This document shows, in pieces, positions 24,648 through 32,915 of a DNA stretch of 51,566 nt. Source of the stretch: Nocardioides lacusdianchii (lineage in GTDB: Bacteria; Actinomycetota; Actinomycetes; Propionibacteriales; Nocardioidaceae); NCBI RefSeq assembly GCF_020102855.1, contig NZ_JADHZD010000021.1:1-51566 (forward strand). The letters are read 5' to 3'. The notes beneath the pieces were generated by a model. The model did not search any database, was not told the origin of the DNA, and saw nothing but the letters and a program-made list of their open reading frames with translations. Positions within the stretch are counted from its first letter, which is position 1. The number at the start of each line of letters is the position of its first letter. The position numbers and the translations under genes were made by a program.

Positions 24648-25715
24648 TCAATCGTCCTCCTCGGGATCGTCGTGCTCGCCCCGACTTCGGCGCAGGGCGC
24701 GCCCACGCTCGATGTCTTGGCGTTCCTTCTGCCGGGCTTTCTCGGTTTGTCTGGTGTCGCGTGGCGGTAGTTGGACCGTCCGTTCCGCAGCGATACCGGC
24801 TTGAAGTTCCCGGCCTCGTTCGAGTTCGGAGTCCAGCTCTGCGCCGAAGAGCAGGGCGAGGTTGGTGAGCCACAGCCAGAGCAGGAACACGATCACCCCG
24901 GCCAGGGAGCCGTAGGTTTTGTTGTAGTTGGAGAACGTGGAGATGTAGAAGCCGAACGCCACGGACGCAATGATCCATGCCACGATCGCGACCAGCGCTC
25001 CGACGCTGATCCAGCGGAACTTGGGCTGCTGGATGTTCGGGGTGGCGTAGTAGAGCAACGCCACGATAAGGACCACGACCGCCAAGATTGCGGGCCATTT
25101 GGCGATGTTCCACGCCAGCACCGCGGCGGAACCGAGCCCGATCGCATCCCCAACTGCTTGGGCGAGCGGGCCGCTGACGACCAGCGCCAGTGCGACCAGC
25201 GCGACCAGCACCACCGTGATCAGCGTGACGAGCAGCAGCAATGGCCGGAGCTTCCAGATCGGGCGGCCTTCACCGATCTCGTACATCCGGTTCATGGCAC
25301 GCCCGAACGCTCCGACGTACCCTGAGGCTGACCACAACGCGGAGGCCAGCCCGAGGACCAGTGCCAGGCCGGCCCGGGGGGCCTGACTGACCGATGACAG
25401 CGGGCCGCTGAGGGTGTCGGCGATCGACGCGCCCGCTATTTGGCTCACGATGGCGAGCAGGGTTTGGACTGTCTTGGGGCCGTCGCTGACCAGGCCGACG
25501 ATCGAGACCAGCGCGATCACGGCCGGGAACAGCGCCAGCACGGAGTAGTAGGTCAGCGCCGCGGCGATGTCGGTGCACTGGTCCTTGGAGAACTCGCGGA
25601 TCGTCTTGCGCAGGATATAGCCCCAGGACGCCTTCTTGACGTCGGTGATCGAGTCCGGTTTCACCTCGGCGTCAGGATCTGGCGCGGACGCACGCGCAAC
25701 GGTCGTCTCGCTCAT
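24648..25715 (-). CDS. YihY/BrkB-family inner-membrane protein
   Basis: A 355-residue membrane protein. ATG 25715 is preferred over an upstream in-frame codon because MSETTVARAS begins the typical acidic leader. Six hydrophobic helices follow. Family signatures are AAALTYYSVLALFPAVIAL (near 50-68), ALWSASGYVGAFGRAMNRMY, the YYATPNIQQPKFRWISVGAL loop and a final TYGSLAGVIVFLLWLWL. YihY/BrkB proteins are often misnamed RNase BN; their function is unknown. The C-terminus is a highly charged tail rich in Arg, Glu and Asp. Confidence 0.9.
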   Translation of the reverse strand: MSETTVARASAPDPDAEVKPDSITDVKKASWGYILRKTIREFSKDQCTDIAAALTYYSVLALFPAVIALVSIVGLVSDGPKTVQTLLAIVSQIAGASIADTLSGPLSSVSQAPRAGLALVLGLASALWSASGYVGAFGRAMNRMYEIGEGRPIWKLRPLLLLVTLITVVLVALVALALVVSGPLAQAVGDAIGLGSAAVLAWNIAKWPAILAVVVLIVALLYYATPNIQQPKFRWISVGALVAIVAWIIASVAFGFYISTFSNYNKTYGSLAGVIVFLLWLWLTNLALLFGAELDSELERGRELQAGIAAERTVQLPPRDTRQTEKARQKERQDIERGRALRRSRGEHDDPEEDD

Positions 25716-25821
25716 CGACGCCCGCCCCGCCCCACCTGCAGCCCGAGGACGCACACGAACCCCACTGGTAGCACCGCTGCTCCCACGATCGGCGACGCGC
25801 GCAGGTTTCCGTGACCGTCGC

Positions 25822-26073
25822 TCACGGTGTTGTGGGGACGCTGCTCTCGTCGGCCTGCGCGCCGAGCCGAGGCTTCACGTCGGCCTTCGCGGCCAGAGCC
25901 CTGACGGTCTCGCCGGTGTGGCCGGTGTGGCCGATAGCCTGGCGGGGCGTCTCGGTCTCGGCCTGCAGTTCGTAGCGGACGAACGACGCGAACTGCTCCG
26001 AGCGCTTGCTGATCAGATCCCCCGGTCGAGTACTCGCTGGTTGGGCGGGTCGTGATGCCGTCGGGTTCAATCA
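25822..26073 (-). pseudogene. Deletion fusion of a phage-holin-family gene and a DUF3618 gene
   Basis: One frame starts MSSMIEPDGITTRPTSEYST, and after a GGGGG run (near 26026) a second frame continues DLISKRSEQFASFVRYELQA. Joined, these are the N-terminus of the actinobacterial phage-holin-family (superfamily III) protein, normally about 140 residues with two membrane helices. The helices are absent. Instead the frame passes straight into GETVRALAAKADVKPRLG, the core of a DUF3618 protein, the gene that usually follows. So there is one frameshift and one internal deletion. The start overlaps the YtxH gene stop. Confidence 0.6.
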
Positions 26074-26270
26074 TCGAGCTCATCCTCCGCGCTGCTCGGC
26101 GGAGAAGGGCGTTGGTCAACTTCGCCAAGTCTCGTCTGCACATCGGGGTGCTGCCACAGGCGCTCGGCCTGGTGTTTGACCTGCTCGTAGCGTCGGCGGC
26201 CGTCACGGGTGCCCAGCACGTATCCGATGGCTCCACCGATCAGCAGAACGAGTTTGAATTTCACGCGCAT
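26067..26270 (-). CDS. YtxH-like single-pass membrane protein
   Basis: A 67-residue protein from ATG 26270 reading MRVKFKLVLLIGGAIGYVLG, then TRDGRRRYEQVKHQAERLW. One membrane helix (6-20) is followed by the G-TR-GR-RYEQ-K turn found in actinobacterial YtxH-like proteins encoded with phage-holin and DUF3618 genes. An upstream in-frame codon exists, but the family starts here. The role in the cell envelope or general stress response is known only loosely. Confidence 0.7.
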   Translation of the reverse strand: MRVKFKLVLLIGGAIGYVLGTRDGRRRYEQVKHQAERLWQHPDVQTRLGEVDQRPSPPSSAEDELDD

Positions 26271-26451
26271 CTCCTCGAACGGGCGGGCGATCGACTCCAC
26301 TGGTACGCCGAATGCGCCGCGGGGGCCCGCCAAGTTTACGTAGTAAGCATGCAGGTTGTGTCGAGACAGCACAAGACGATCACCTCGCCCCCCTCGCGGG
26401 CGTGGGTGCCGGTTAGGACCAACCGGCACCTGGGGCCCCCTGCTGGATGGG

Positions 26452-27186
26452 CTAGTTCCCGCCGCGTAGCAAAGCCATACGCTCGAGAAGGTTCTCCAGC
26501 GCTTCCTCGAACTCCACAGCCGCGTGGTCCTCCGACAGCGCCGCGCGTAGGCGTTTCACGGTGGGAGCTTCGCTGAGATCCGCGTAGTTGGGTGAGCCAT
26601 CGTCGATGACGTCAAGCGGCCCGACGTCGGCGCCGTGGCTGGCGACCTCGAGGAGCAGATGTCCTAGCAGGAAGCTGGAGAAGGCCCGATAGCCGGCGAC
26701 GGCCGCGTCGTCGCTGAAGCCCTCCGAGATCAGCCCGTCAAGGAACAGCTCCACCCAGTCGATGCTGCGCAACGGCGGGCGCAGCCACGGGGCTTCGGGC
26801 GGCCTAGACGCGATCAGCGGAAACACCTTCGGATGCTGCAACGCGACACGGCGTACCCCGTGGGCCAGACGCTGGAGGAAGTCCTGCCACCCGCCCGAGG
26901 GTTCAGAGAGGACGTCCTCATCATCAGCCATGGACATCACCAGCGACTCCACGACCGCGTCGAGCAGGTCCTCCTTGCCCGGCACGTAGCGATACAGCGC
27001 CATGGCCTCCACCCCCAGCCGCTCACCGAGGCGGCGCATCGTGAGGTTCGGCAACCCCTCAGCATCGATGAAGTCGATGGCCGCGGCGACGATGCGATCA
27101 CGGTCCAACCGCACCCGCGCCGACGGCGGCGCCTCACCGTCGACAAGCGCAGCGTCCGCATCCGGAACCTGATCAGTCGGTGGCAC
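26452..27186 (-). CDS. TetR/AcrR-family regulator
   Basis: A 244-residue protein. GTG 27186 is chosen because AGAGGA precedes it; the frame is open for 40 more codons upstream without coding character. The N-terminal helix-turn-helix is RIVAAAIDFIDAEG, MRRLGERLGVEAMALYRYV, KEDLLDAVV (residues 31-80). The C-terminal half resembles the TetR_C tetracycline-repressor-like ligand domain (YRAFSSFLLGHLLLE). No divergent exporter adjoins it, so its target is unknown. Confidence 0.85.
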   Translation of the reverse strand: MPPTDQVPDADAALVDGEAPPSARVRLDRDRIVAAAIDFIDAEGLPNLTMRRLGERLGVEAMALYRYVPGKEDLLDAVVESLVMSMADDEDVLSEPSGGWQDFLQRLAHGVRRVALQHPKVFPLIASRPPEAPWLRPPLRSIDWVELFLDGLISEGFSDDAAVAGYRAFSSFLLGHLLLEVASHGADVGPLDVIDDGSPNYADLSEAPTVKRLRAALSEDHAAVEFEEALENLLERMALLRGGN

Positions 27187-27649
27187 TGGGCGTCCTCTCG
27201 TCGCAAGGAGACTATCGTCCGCTGACCACCGGCGCCCAGCCATCAATCCGAGGGCAGAAAAGACCCGAACCCACGCACGTCGAGCCCGCACACCCCCTAC
27301 CCGCATTCACAGTGCCCAACCGCAGTGCCCCGACCACAGTGCCCCGACCGCAGTGCCCCGACCGCGGCGCCCGGCCCGCTGTGGTGCGCGGTCACCGTGC
27401 ACGTGGGGGCGCGGCGGGCAGGCATGGGCACCTACCCGCCGCTGTCCACTGGCCCGCAGTTCGGATGCGGGCCCACCGCCGTCGCGAGCGCCGAGCAGGG
27501 AGACACGGTTTGGGTGGGAACCGGTGCCCAATCCCGCATGACCCAAGCTGGGGCCGGGTGCCGCATCCGGGGCGGCCGGAGCGACAGGCCGCTCAAGGAT
27601 TCCGCCGCCCGCCCCCATCCGCTCCTCGGATACGGATGTCGGGTGCAGC
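27187..27649. other. Gene-free region with tandem repeats
   Basis: Apart from the short tandem array at 27311-27365 I see nothing functional. Long frames here are GC-driven and lack recognisable protein. The promoter of the TetR gene should be at its left edge. Confidence 0.45.
27311..27365. repeat. Tandem 14-bp repeats
   Basis: Four units close to AGTGCCCCGACCGC: one 13-base degenerate copy (27311-27323), one with a single change, and two exact (27338-27365). Located between the TetR gene and the PRC-barrel gene. Confidence 0.85.
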
Positions 27650-28501
27650 TCAGCCCCGCGACTCGTGGGCGTCCTGGTCGTCGTGGTCGTCGATGTCGTC
27701 GCGGGCGTCGAGGTCCGTCGAGGAGTCCTCGTCGAGCTCGATCTGCTCCTTGCGGACCTCCTCGCTGACCTGCTCTTGCTCGGTGACGGTCTGCTTGTCG
27801 ACGCGGACGCGCTCCACGGGCACGGTCTCCTTCGAGATCACCACCCGCTCCTCAGTGAGCACCACGTCATGGTCCTCGGACGACAGCTCTCCGTCGGTGA
27901 CGGCGTCGCCTGCTTCGGCGTCGGTGATCGGCTCACGCTCAAGGCGGACCTCTTCGTGACTGACCGGGACGGTCGTGGTGACGTTCTCGGTCACGATGAA
28001 CTTCCGCAGTCGGGCGCGGCCAGTCTGGTGGGTCTCGGTGGATACGTTGAGCTGCTCCTCCGAGCGCGTCATCTCCGCCTCCGCCTCCGTCTCCGCCGAA
28101 GTCGGCCGGTCCGAATCATCGTCGCCTGAGTCGCCTGCGATGCGTGCGTCGACGTCGCTAGACGACTGGCAGGAGTCGGAGTCCCCGAGGCCGTAGTAGG
28201 TGTACAGCTCGTCCTCTTCCTCCTCGCTGAGGTGGGAGTCGGCTCCCTCGATGCGAGGGGCGTCCTTGACCTTGTCCTTGTCGTACGGCACCTCGATATC
28301 GTCCCCGACCACCTCGGCACCGCGCAGCGGCACGAACGACTCGCCACCACCGAACATGCCGGTCTTGGTCGTGACCCACTCGGGCTGGCCGCTCTGATCG
28401 TCGAGGAAGATCTGGTCGATCGATCCGATTTTCTTGCCATCGGCATCCACGACGTTGCCGCCGTTGCTGAGCAGCTGCTGGGCTTGGTCCGTGGTGAGCA
28501 T
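27650..28501 (-). CDS. PRC-barrel and DUF2382 (YsnF/AvaK) stress protein
   Basis: A 283-residue acidic protein with an excellent ribosome site (GAAGGAG). Residues 1-80 are a PRC-barrel (NVVDADGKKIGSIDQIFLDD, EWVTTKTGMFGGGESFVPL). Residues about 155-250 are a DUF2382 domain with paired strands LRKFIVTENVTTTVPVSHEE and EERVVISKETVPVERVRVDK. The linker and tail are runs of Asp, Glu and Ser. This architecture is common in Actinobacteria and Deinococcus, and is associated with desiccation or envelope stress; its biochemical function is unknown. Confidence 0.9.
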   Translation of the reverse strand: MLTTDQAQQLLSNGGNVVDADGKKIGSIDQIFLDDQSGQPEWVTTKTGMFGGGESFVPLRGAEVVGDDIEVPYDKDKVKDAPRIEGADSHLSEEEEDELYTYYGLGDSDSCQSSSDVDARIAGDSGDDDSDRPTSAETEAEAEMTRSEEQLNVSTETHQTGRARLRKFIVTENVTTTVPVSHEEVRLEREPITDAEAGDAVTDGELSSEDHDVVLTEERVVISKETVPVERVRVDKQTVTEQEQVSEEVRKEQIELDEDSSTDLDARDDIDDHDDQDAHESRG

Positions 28502-28581
28502 GAGCTTTCTCCTTCACGAGAACTGACTGAAATGATGTGGGCAGCGGTACCGGATGGTGTCGCCGGAAGCGGTCCGGGTCG

Positions 28582-28647
28582 CGGCGAACGCCGGACGACT
28601 GGTTATAGAACTGTCGGGGGTTCGAGCCCGGGCCGCGCCGTTCGCCG
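28582..28647. repeat. 9-bp inverted repeat enclosing a T-arm-like sequence
   Basis: CGGCGAACG (28582-28590) and its exact complement CGTTCGCCG (28639-28647) enclose 48 bases. Inside, GGGGGTTCGAGCCCGGG resembles a tRNA T-arm, but the stem pairs only partly and no D-arm or anticodon arm fits. It lies upstream of the PRC-barrel gene on the transcribed strand. It may be an RNA structure or degenerate tRNA-derived DNA. Confidence 0.4.
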
Positions 28648-28659
28648 TATATGGCGGGC

Positions 28660-28679
28660 CCGGACTCGAACCAGTCCGG
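28660..28679 (-). terminator. Hairpin after the TM-helix channel gene
   Basis: CCGGACT and AGTCCGG form a perfect 7-bp stem around a 6-base loop, beginning one base beyond the stop of the membrane-channel gene. There is no T-run, as is common for high-GC terminators. Confidence 0.6.
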
Positions 28680-28680
28680 T

Positions 28681-29514
28681 TCAGTACTGCGAGGTGCCCC
28701 GGGGGTTCGGGTCGCTGTACTGGGTGTCGTAGCTGGTGGCACCGGTCGTGGAGCCGGTGGAGTCGGTGGACTGCAGCTTCTGCTGCGCCTGGTCCTTGGC
28801 CTGTCGGGCCTGGTCCCTGACGCTCGGAGCGTTGGCTGCCTCCTGCTTGATCCGCGGTGCCTCCTCCTCGGCCTTGGTCAGGTAGCCCTCCCAGCGCTGC
28901 TGCATGGGCTTGATGAGTCCCCCGCCGACACCAACGACGATCACGCCGACGACGGCGGCCAGGATGGCGATCAGGACCGGGAGCGTGACGGTGGTGGCCA
29001 CGCCGATCTGGTTCAGGGCCGCGACGACACCGAGGAACAGGATGAAGATCGAGGCGATGTTGGCCAAGACCGTGCCGTACGACAGGCCTCCCAGGGTGCC
29101 TTCGATGAGTACCTTGACCGCGGCGGCGATCGCGGAGGCGACCACGATGATGATGATGGCCACGATCAAACTCGGCAGGAACGTGATGACCTGCGTGATC
29201 AAGTCGCTGATCGGGTTGGGCCCGAAGACACCGAACGCGAGCTGCAGCACGAACAGCATCAGCGTGTAGTAGATGAGCTTGGCGACGACGTCGCTGGCAT
29301 CCATCTTGGAGTTCGCCAGCGCCTTCTTCACACCACCGCGCTCCACAGCCTTGTCGAAGCCCACCTTCTCCAGCAGCGCGCTGAGCGCCTTGGCGATGCT
29401 CTTGGCGATGATGATCCCGACAATCAGAATGATCAGGAACAACAACAGCTTCGGCAAGAACTCCGTGATCGTGCTCAGGCCGTCTTTCAGGCCGTCCTTC
29501 AGTGTCTCTCCCAT
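28681..29514 (-). CDS. TM-helix-repeat membrane protein (MscS-related)
   Basis: A 277-residue protein from ATG 29514, with GAAGGGAAAA upstream. It has about five hydrophobic helices: LPKLLLFLIILIVGIIIAKS, then segments near 80-97, 105-135, 150-170 and 180-205. The first helix with IVGIIIAKSIAKALSALLEKV is the conserved TM_helix unit seen in small mechanosensitive-channel-like proteins. The MscS pore and cytoplasmic beta domain are absent. A Gln/Lys/Ala-rich tail with Ser/Thr repeats follows. A hairpin terminator lies just downstream. Confidence 0.8.
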   Translation of the reverse strand: MGETLKDGLKDGLSTITEFLPKLLLFLIILIVGIIIAKSIAKALSALLEKVGFDKAVERGGVKKALANSKMDASDVVAKLIYYTLMLFVLQLAFGVFGPNPISDLITQVITFLPSLIVAIIIIVVASAIAAAVKVLIEGTLGGLSYGTVLANIASIFILFLGVVAALNQIGVATTVTLPVLIAILAAVVGVIVVGVGGGLIKPMQQRWEGYLTKAEEEAPRIKQEAANAPSVRDQARQAKDQAQQKLQSTDSTGSTTGATSYDTQYSDPNPRGTSQY

Positions 29515-30103
29515 GAGTTTTCCCTTCCAGAAGTGCACGAAGCGATCAGCAGTCGCGACCGGTTCGGGTAAGGCCACACCCGTGGCTTACGTCGTAAACA
29601 AACCACGGCCGGTGGACGTGTGGCTACACCCTTTAGGTCGAGCATCGACAACAGACTGGAGGTCCACGTCGATGCCCGAATCCTTGACCTGCCGATCGAC
29701 GAGTGCATGGACGTGCTGAGCACCGACGACTGCATTGCGTTTGAATCCGGTCCGTTGACTGAGCCCAAGCCTTTTCGTCATGCAGCCAGCGCCCCTCCAT
29801 GGCGCCTGAGGCGTGCGTCGGAAGGGGAAACCGTCACCGGGCACCGGTCAAGAGAGTGGACCATCCCGGCTTGACTACCTTCCCTTTCACCGGGTGGGGA
29901 TCGGCTTCCGGGATGCCCAACGCGTGAGTGTTTGGCCGTGAGCGGGGCCGTTGGAGTGCCTGGGCGACCTTCAGCCAGCTCCGGGCTCCGGGAGCGTGTC
30001 TGCCGCGCCTGGCTCCTGGTCACCGTCCTCGTCCAGCGACATCAGCGTCTTGGACGACGGTCCCTGGTGTTGGCCGAACGCTGTCTGCACACCTGTCCCC
30101 CGA
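29515..30103. other. Gene-free region between channel gene and HigA remnant
   Basis: About 590 bp without a convincing gene. A rightward piece near 29665-29750 (HVDARILDLPIDECMDVLST) faintly recalls the start of actinobacterial PPOX/flavin-reductase proteins but stops making sense soon after. At 29887-29910 GGTGGGGATCGGCTT resembles the tail of the long direct repeat at 40.4 kb. The leftward channel-gene promoter is probably near 29590. Confidence 0.35.
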
Positions 30104-30397
30104 CGACCCCTGTCAGGAGGATCGGGGATGCGTGCACAGGCCCGGGACCTCGCGGCTCGCGAGGCTGGGCATCAGCCAGTAGCGCCTCGCCCAGGCCACC
30201 GGTCCCCCCAGACACGGATCAGTCAGATCGTGCGGGGCAAGCGCGCCATCACCACCGACACCGCACTGCGCCTGTCAAAGGCGCTCGGGGTCGACGACCG
30301 GTTCTGGATCAACATCCAGACCGACTACGACCTGGAGGTCGAGCGCGACCTGCACGCCGACGACCTGGCCAAGGTCACCGCCCTGGTCCCGAGCTGA
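30104..30397 (+). pseudogene. HigA-type antitoxin remnant
   Basis: The C-terminal part is clear: QTRISQIVRGKRAITTDTAL, then RLSKALGVDDRFWINIQTDY and DLEVERDL, the HTH and tail of HigA/VapI-type XRE antitoxins. The matching N-terminal part (RPGTSRLARLGISQ, stop, RLAQATG) lies in a different frame, with TAG where the family has a Tyr codon and a frame change near 30207. ATG 30128 with AGGAGG upstream gives an 89-residue open frame in phase with the C-terminus but with a scrambled first helix. No HigB toxin gene is visible on either side. Confidence 0.6.
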
Positions 30398-30773
30398 ACT
30401 CGCCAACGTGCGGCCTCACGGACGCCCCAGCGCCAGCCGAACTCGCGTTTGCGCAGTTCAGCATGGGTGAGTCGACCACTACTACGACCTGTAGTCACTT
30501 GTGCACGTAGAGCTCGAGCTCAACAGATTCGAGTACGAGGGCTCCGGCGTCGCCGGAGCCCTCGTCGCATCCCGGGCACGGCGAGAGCTACAGGCGCCGG
30601 CACTCCCCCGCGGCCGCTTCCCTTGTGCACGCTCATGCCGATGAGCGGGCGGGGTGTGCACTGGGTGAACAGGGAGGGTCTTGTTGATCCCTACCTCAAT
30701 CTACGCTTGCCCTTGCCAGTCGGCTGCCGCGCACAGAAGGACCCGTGGATGCTACGTCGAATGGATCGGGAGC
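30398..30773. other. Intergenic region with one strong hairpin
   Basis: Nothing is supported except the hairpin at 30537-30563. The region separates the rightward antitoxin remnant from the leftward oxidase gene. Confidence 0.45.
30537..30563. terminator. Perfect 12-bp hairpin, probable bidirectional terminator
   Basis: GAGGGCTCCGGC and GCCGGAGCCCTC pair perfectly around the loop GTC. It lies between convergent transcription units (the HigA remnant from the left, the oxidase gene from the right), the usual place for a bidirectional terminator. Confidence 0.75.
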
Positions 30774-31904
30774 CTATTGCTGTGGTTCACCCAGGCGCGC
30801 CCCCTGCTCAAGCTCGGCGGCGAGACCTTCACCTGTCGCGGCTCGGGCTAGAGCGCGCCCCAGCGCAGGTGCCTGCTTGAACAGATTGTGACCGGCCACG
30901 AACAGGACAGAGCCTGCCTCCCACACGGCGACGCCGTCCTCGCTCCATGGGAGGTCGGTCACCCAGCAGTGAAGGAAGTCGCGCGGCTCTGGGTGGAGAC
31001 CGGGCAGCGCCCGTGTCACGTATTCGCGTGCGCGTTCGTCCAGCGATCGAATCGCCGCAGGGTCGATGAACGTTCCGTCGTCGCGGACGCCGACGGTTTC
31101 GCTGAGTCCGACCGAATAGCTGTTGTTGCCCGGTAGCGGCGTCGCGTACACGCCGACTTCGCCGAAGACGCCGCTGCTGTCCAGCAGGCACGCGACTCGT
31201 GCCGGGGCGGCGGCTTTCACGTCGAAGGTCAGCCGGACGTGTGCGGCAAGGCGAACCGGCAGCGACAGGCCGACGCTGCGGGCCAGGCGGGCGGTTTCGC
31301 GGCCGGCGCACACGACCACCTTGGAGTAGACAGCCCGGTCGGTGACGCTGCGCACCTCGACCGTCCCATCGGCGCGGGGATCGATGGAGATGACCTCTGC
31401 GGTGGTGACGGCATCTGCGAGGGCAGCCGCGAGTGCCGTGATCGCGGTGCGGGTGCGGATCGCGCCGCCCGACTCGTCGAGCACCGCTGGCCCCGAGTAC
31501 CCAGCGAGCAGCGGCATCCGTTGGGCGAGCTCGGCTGCGTCGATCTCGTACGCTTTCACGCCGCCGACCTGGTTGAGCACCCGCAGCCGCGCCAGGGCGC
31601 TGTCGCCGATCGCCACGACACCGTCTGATGAGACCAGCTCGACGTCGAAGTGTTCGGCCCACTCATCCCATACGCCGCGGCTTTCGCGCGCGAAAGCGAC
31701 GAGTCGCGGGTCGTCGTGGGCATGCCGGAAGATCCGCGACTCGCCTGCGGACTGACCCGTTCCGGGCAGACCGGCCTCGTACAAGCGCACCGGCACGCCC
31801 TGCTCTCGCAGCGCGTACGCCGTCGACAGACCGACGATCCCGCCCCCGATCACTGCTACCTCGGGTGAACGCGTCGTGGCAACGTCGTCGTCAGTTCCTG
31901 TCAT
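30774..31904 (-). CDS. FAD-dependent amino-acid/sarcosine oxidase-like protein
   Basis: A 376-residue DAO-family flavoprotein from ATG 31904 with GAGGAA upstream. The dinucleotide fold begins EVAVIGGGIVGLSTAYALRE, followed by LYEAGLPGTGQSAGESRIFR, resembling monomeric sarcosine oxidase or N-methyltryptophan oxidase (SolA-like), where SxGxSR-xR contacts FAD. The C-terminal VLFVAGHNLFKQAPALGRAL matches the conserved FAD/substrate end. It would oxidise a secondary or D-amino acid with O2. Substrate cannot be read. It follows the formaldehyde-dehydrogenase operon after 141 bp in the same direction. Demethylating oxidases release formaldehyde, which would fit. Confidence 0.8.
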   Translation of the reverse strand: MTGTDDDVATTRSPEVAVIGGGIVGLSTAYALREQGVPVRLYEAGLPGTGQSAGESRIFRHAHDDPRLVAFARESRGVWDEWAEHFDVELVSSDGVVAIGDSALARLRVLNQVGGVKAYEIDAAELAQRMPLLAGYSGPAVLDESGGAIRTRTAITALAAALADAVTTAEVISIDPRADGTVEVRSVTDRAVYSKVVVCAGRETARLARSVGLSLPVRLAAHVRLTFDVKAAAPARVACLLDSSGVFGEVGVYATPLPGNNSYSVGLSETVGVRDDGTFIDPAAIRSLDERAREYVTRALPGLHPEPRDFLHCWVTDLPWSEDGVAVWEAGSVLFVAGHNLFKQAPALGRALARAATGEGLAAELEQGARLGEPQQ

Positions 31905-32045
31905 CGCGGTTCCTCGATCTGTTAGGGATGTGCGATGGGCCGCAAGACAAGGGGCCGCTGCCACGACGTCAGCGGGCTGTGTCAGCCCGAAGTCACCGCG
32001 TGCAGCGACCCCTCATGTCTGGGTCAGTACTCCCGGTCTGTGGTG

Positions 32046-32348
32046 TCAGGCGGGGAGTTTGGAGCCCAACACGTCGAGCTTCTCGATCGTCGGTTCGGAG
32101 AACAACGTGCCGGTCTGCTCGCCGAGAGCTACCGCAACAGGGCCGGACAGGTGGGCGTCACGTCCGGCGTCGTCGGGGAACACGTCGAAGATCCCGAAGG
32201 AGGAGGGCCCGAGGCGGATCGCGAACCACGCGGTGGTCGCCTGCTCGTCCTCGACAAGCGCACGGCCGCTGTCAAGGAACTCCTTCACGTCGTCCTCCTT
32301 GCCGGGCAACGCGTCAAACCTGACCAGCAATCCCTTGGTCACACTCAT
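32046..32348 (-). CDS. Antibiotic-biosynthesis-monooxygenase (ABM) family protein
   Basis: A 100-residue dimeric alpha-beta barrel protein: MSVTKGLLVRFDALPGKEDD, WFAIRLGPSSFGIFDVFPDD, DAHLSGPVAVALG. These segments match the ABM/YgiN fold, which includes cofactor-free quinol or heme-degrading monooxygenases. The start ATG 32348 overlaps the stop of the PfpI-family gene (ATGA), so translation is coupled. Specific reaction unknown. Confidence 0.8.
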   Translation of the reverse strand: MSVTKGLLVRFDALPGKEDDVKEFLDSGRALVEDEQATTAWFAIRLGPSSFGIFDVFPDDAGRDAHLSGPVAVALGEQTGTLFSEPTIEKLDVLGSKLPA

Positions 32349-32914
32349 GACTTCTCCTCTTCCTTTGTCGTGGTGCCCGCGAGTTGGGACACGATCGCCT
32401 CGGAGAACGCCGGCAGGTCCTCGGGCGAGCGGCTGGTGATGAGATTCTTGTCGATCACCACGTCCTGGTCGACGACGTCGGCGCCGGCGTTGCGCAGGTC
32501 GGTGCGGATGCTCGGGTACGACGTCAGGGTGCGACCGGTGGCCACGCCGGCCTCGATCAACGTCCACGGCCCGTGACAGATCGCCGCCACTGGCTTGCCG
32601 CTCTCGACGAAGTCGCGGACGAAGGAAACGGCGCCCTCGTCGACCCGGAGCTGGTCGGGGTTCACCGTGCCGCCGGGAAGCAGCAGGGCGTCGTAGTCGG
32701 CCACCGAGGCGTCGGCGACCAGCCCGTCGACGGTGAACGTGCCCGCTTCATCCAGGTCGTTCTTACGGGCCTTGATCTCGCCGTCGTGGATCGAGAGGAC
32801 CTCGGTCTGAGCGCCCGCGCGGTCCAGTACTTCGCGGGGTTGCTCGAGCTCAACGCGTTCGACGCCGTCGGCGGCGAGGATCGCGACCCTCTTGCCCTGA
32901 AGATCTGCTGCCAT
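32345..32914 (-). CDS. PfpI/DJ-1 family type-1 glutamine amidotransferase-like protein
   Basis: A 189-residue protein with the nucleophile elbow AAICHGPW (C113-H114) and an upstream acidic residue (VERVELEQP, E22/E24 region) as in PfpI/YhbO proteins. Family members act as deglycases, glyoxalase III or general stress proteins. It starts one base after the formaldehyde-dehydrogenase stop and overlaps the ABM gene by four bases, so the three are one operon. A role in detoxifying reactive carbonyls fits the neighbour. Confidence 0.85.
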   Translation of the reverse strand: MAADLQGKRVAILAADGVERVELEQPREVLDRAGAQTEVLSIHDGEIKARKNDLDEAGTFTVDGLVADASVADYDALLLPGGTVNPDQLRVDEGAVSFVRDFVESGKPVAAICHGPWTLIEAGVATGRTLTSYPSIRTDLRNAGADVVDQDVVIDKNLITSRSPEDLPAFSEAIVSQLAGTTTKEEEKS

Positions 32915-32915
32915 G

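Noticed and set aside
29620..29874. Rightward frame with LDLPIDECMDVLST, possibly a PPOX-family protein
   Set aside because: The similarity covers about 20 residues, the rest is unlike the family and no ribosome site is present; noted only as a possible remnant.
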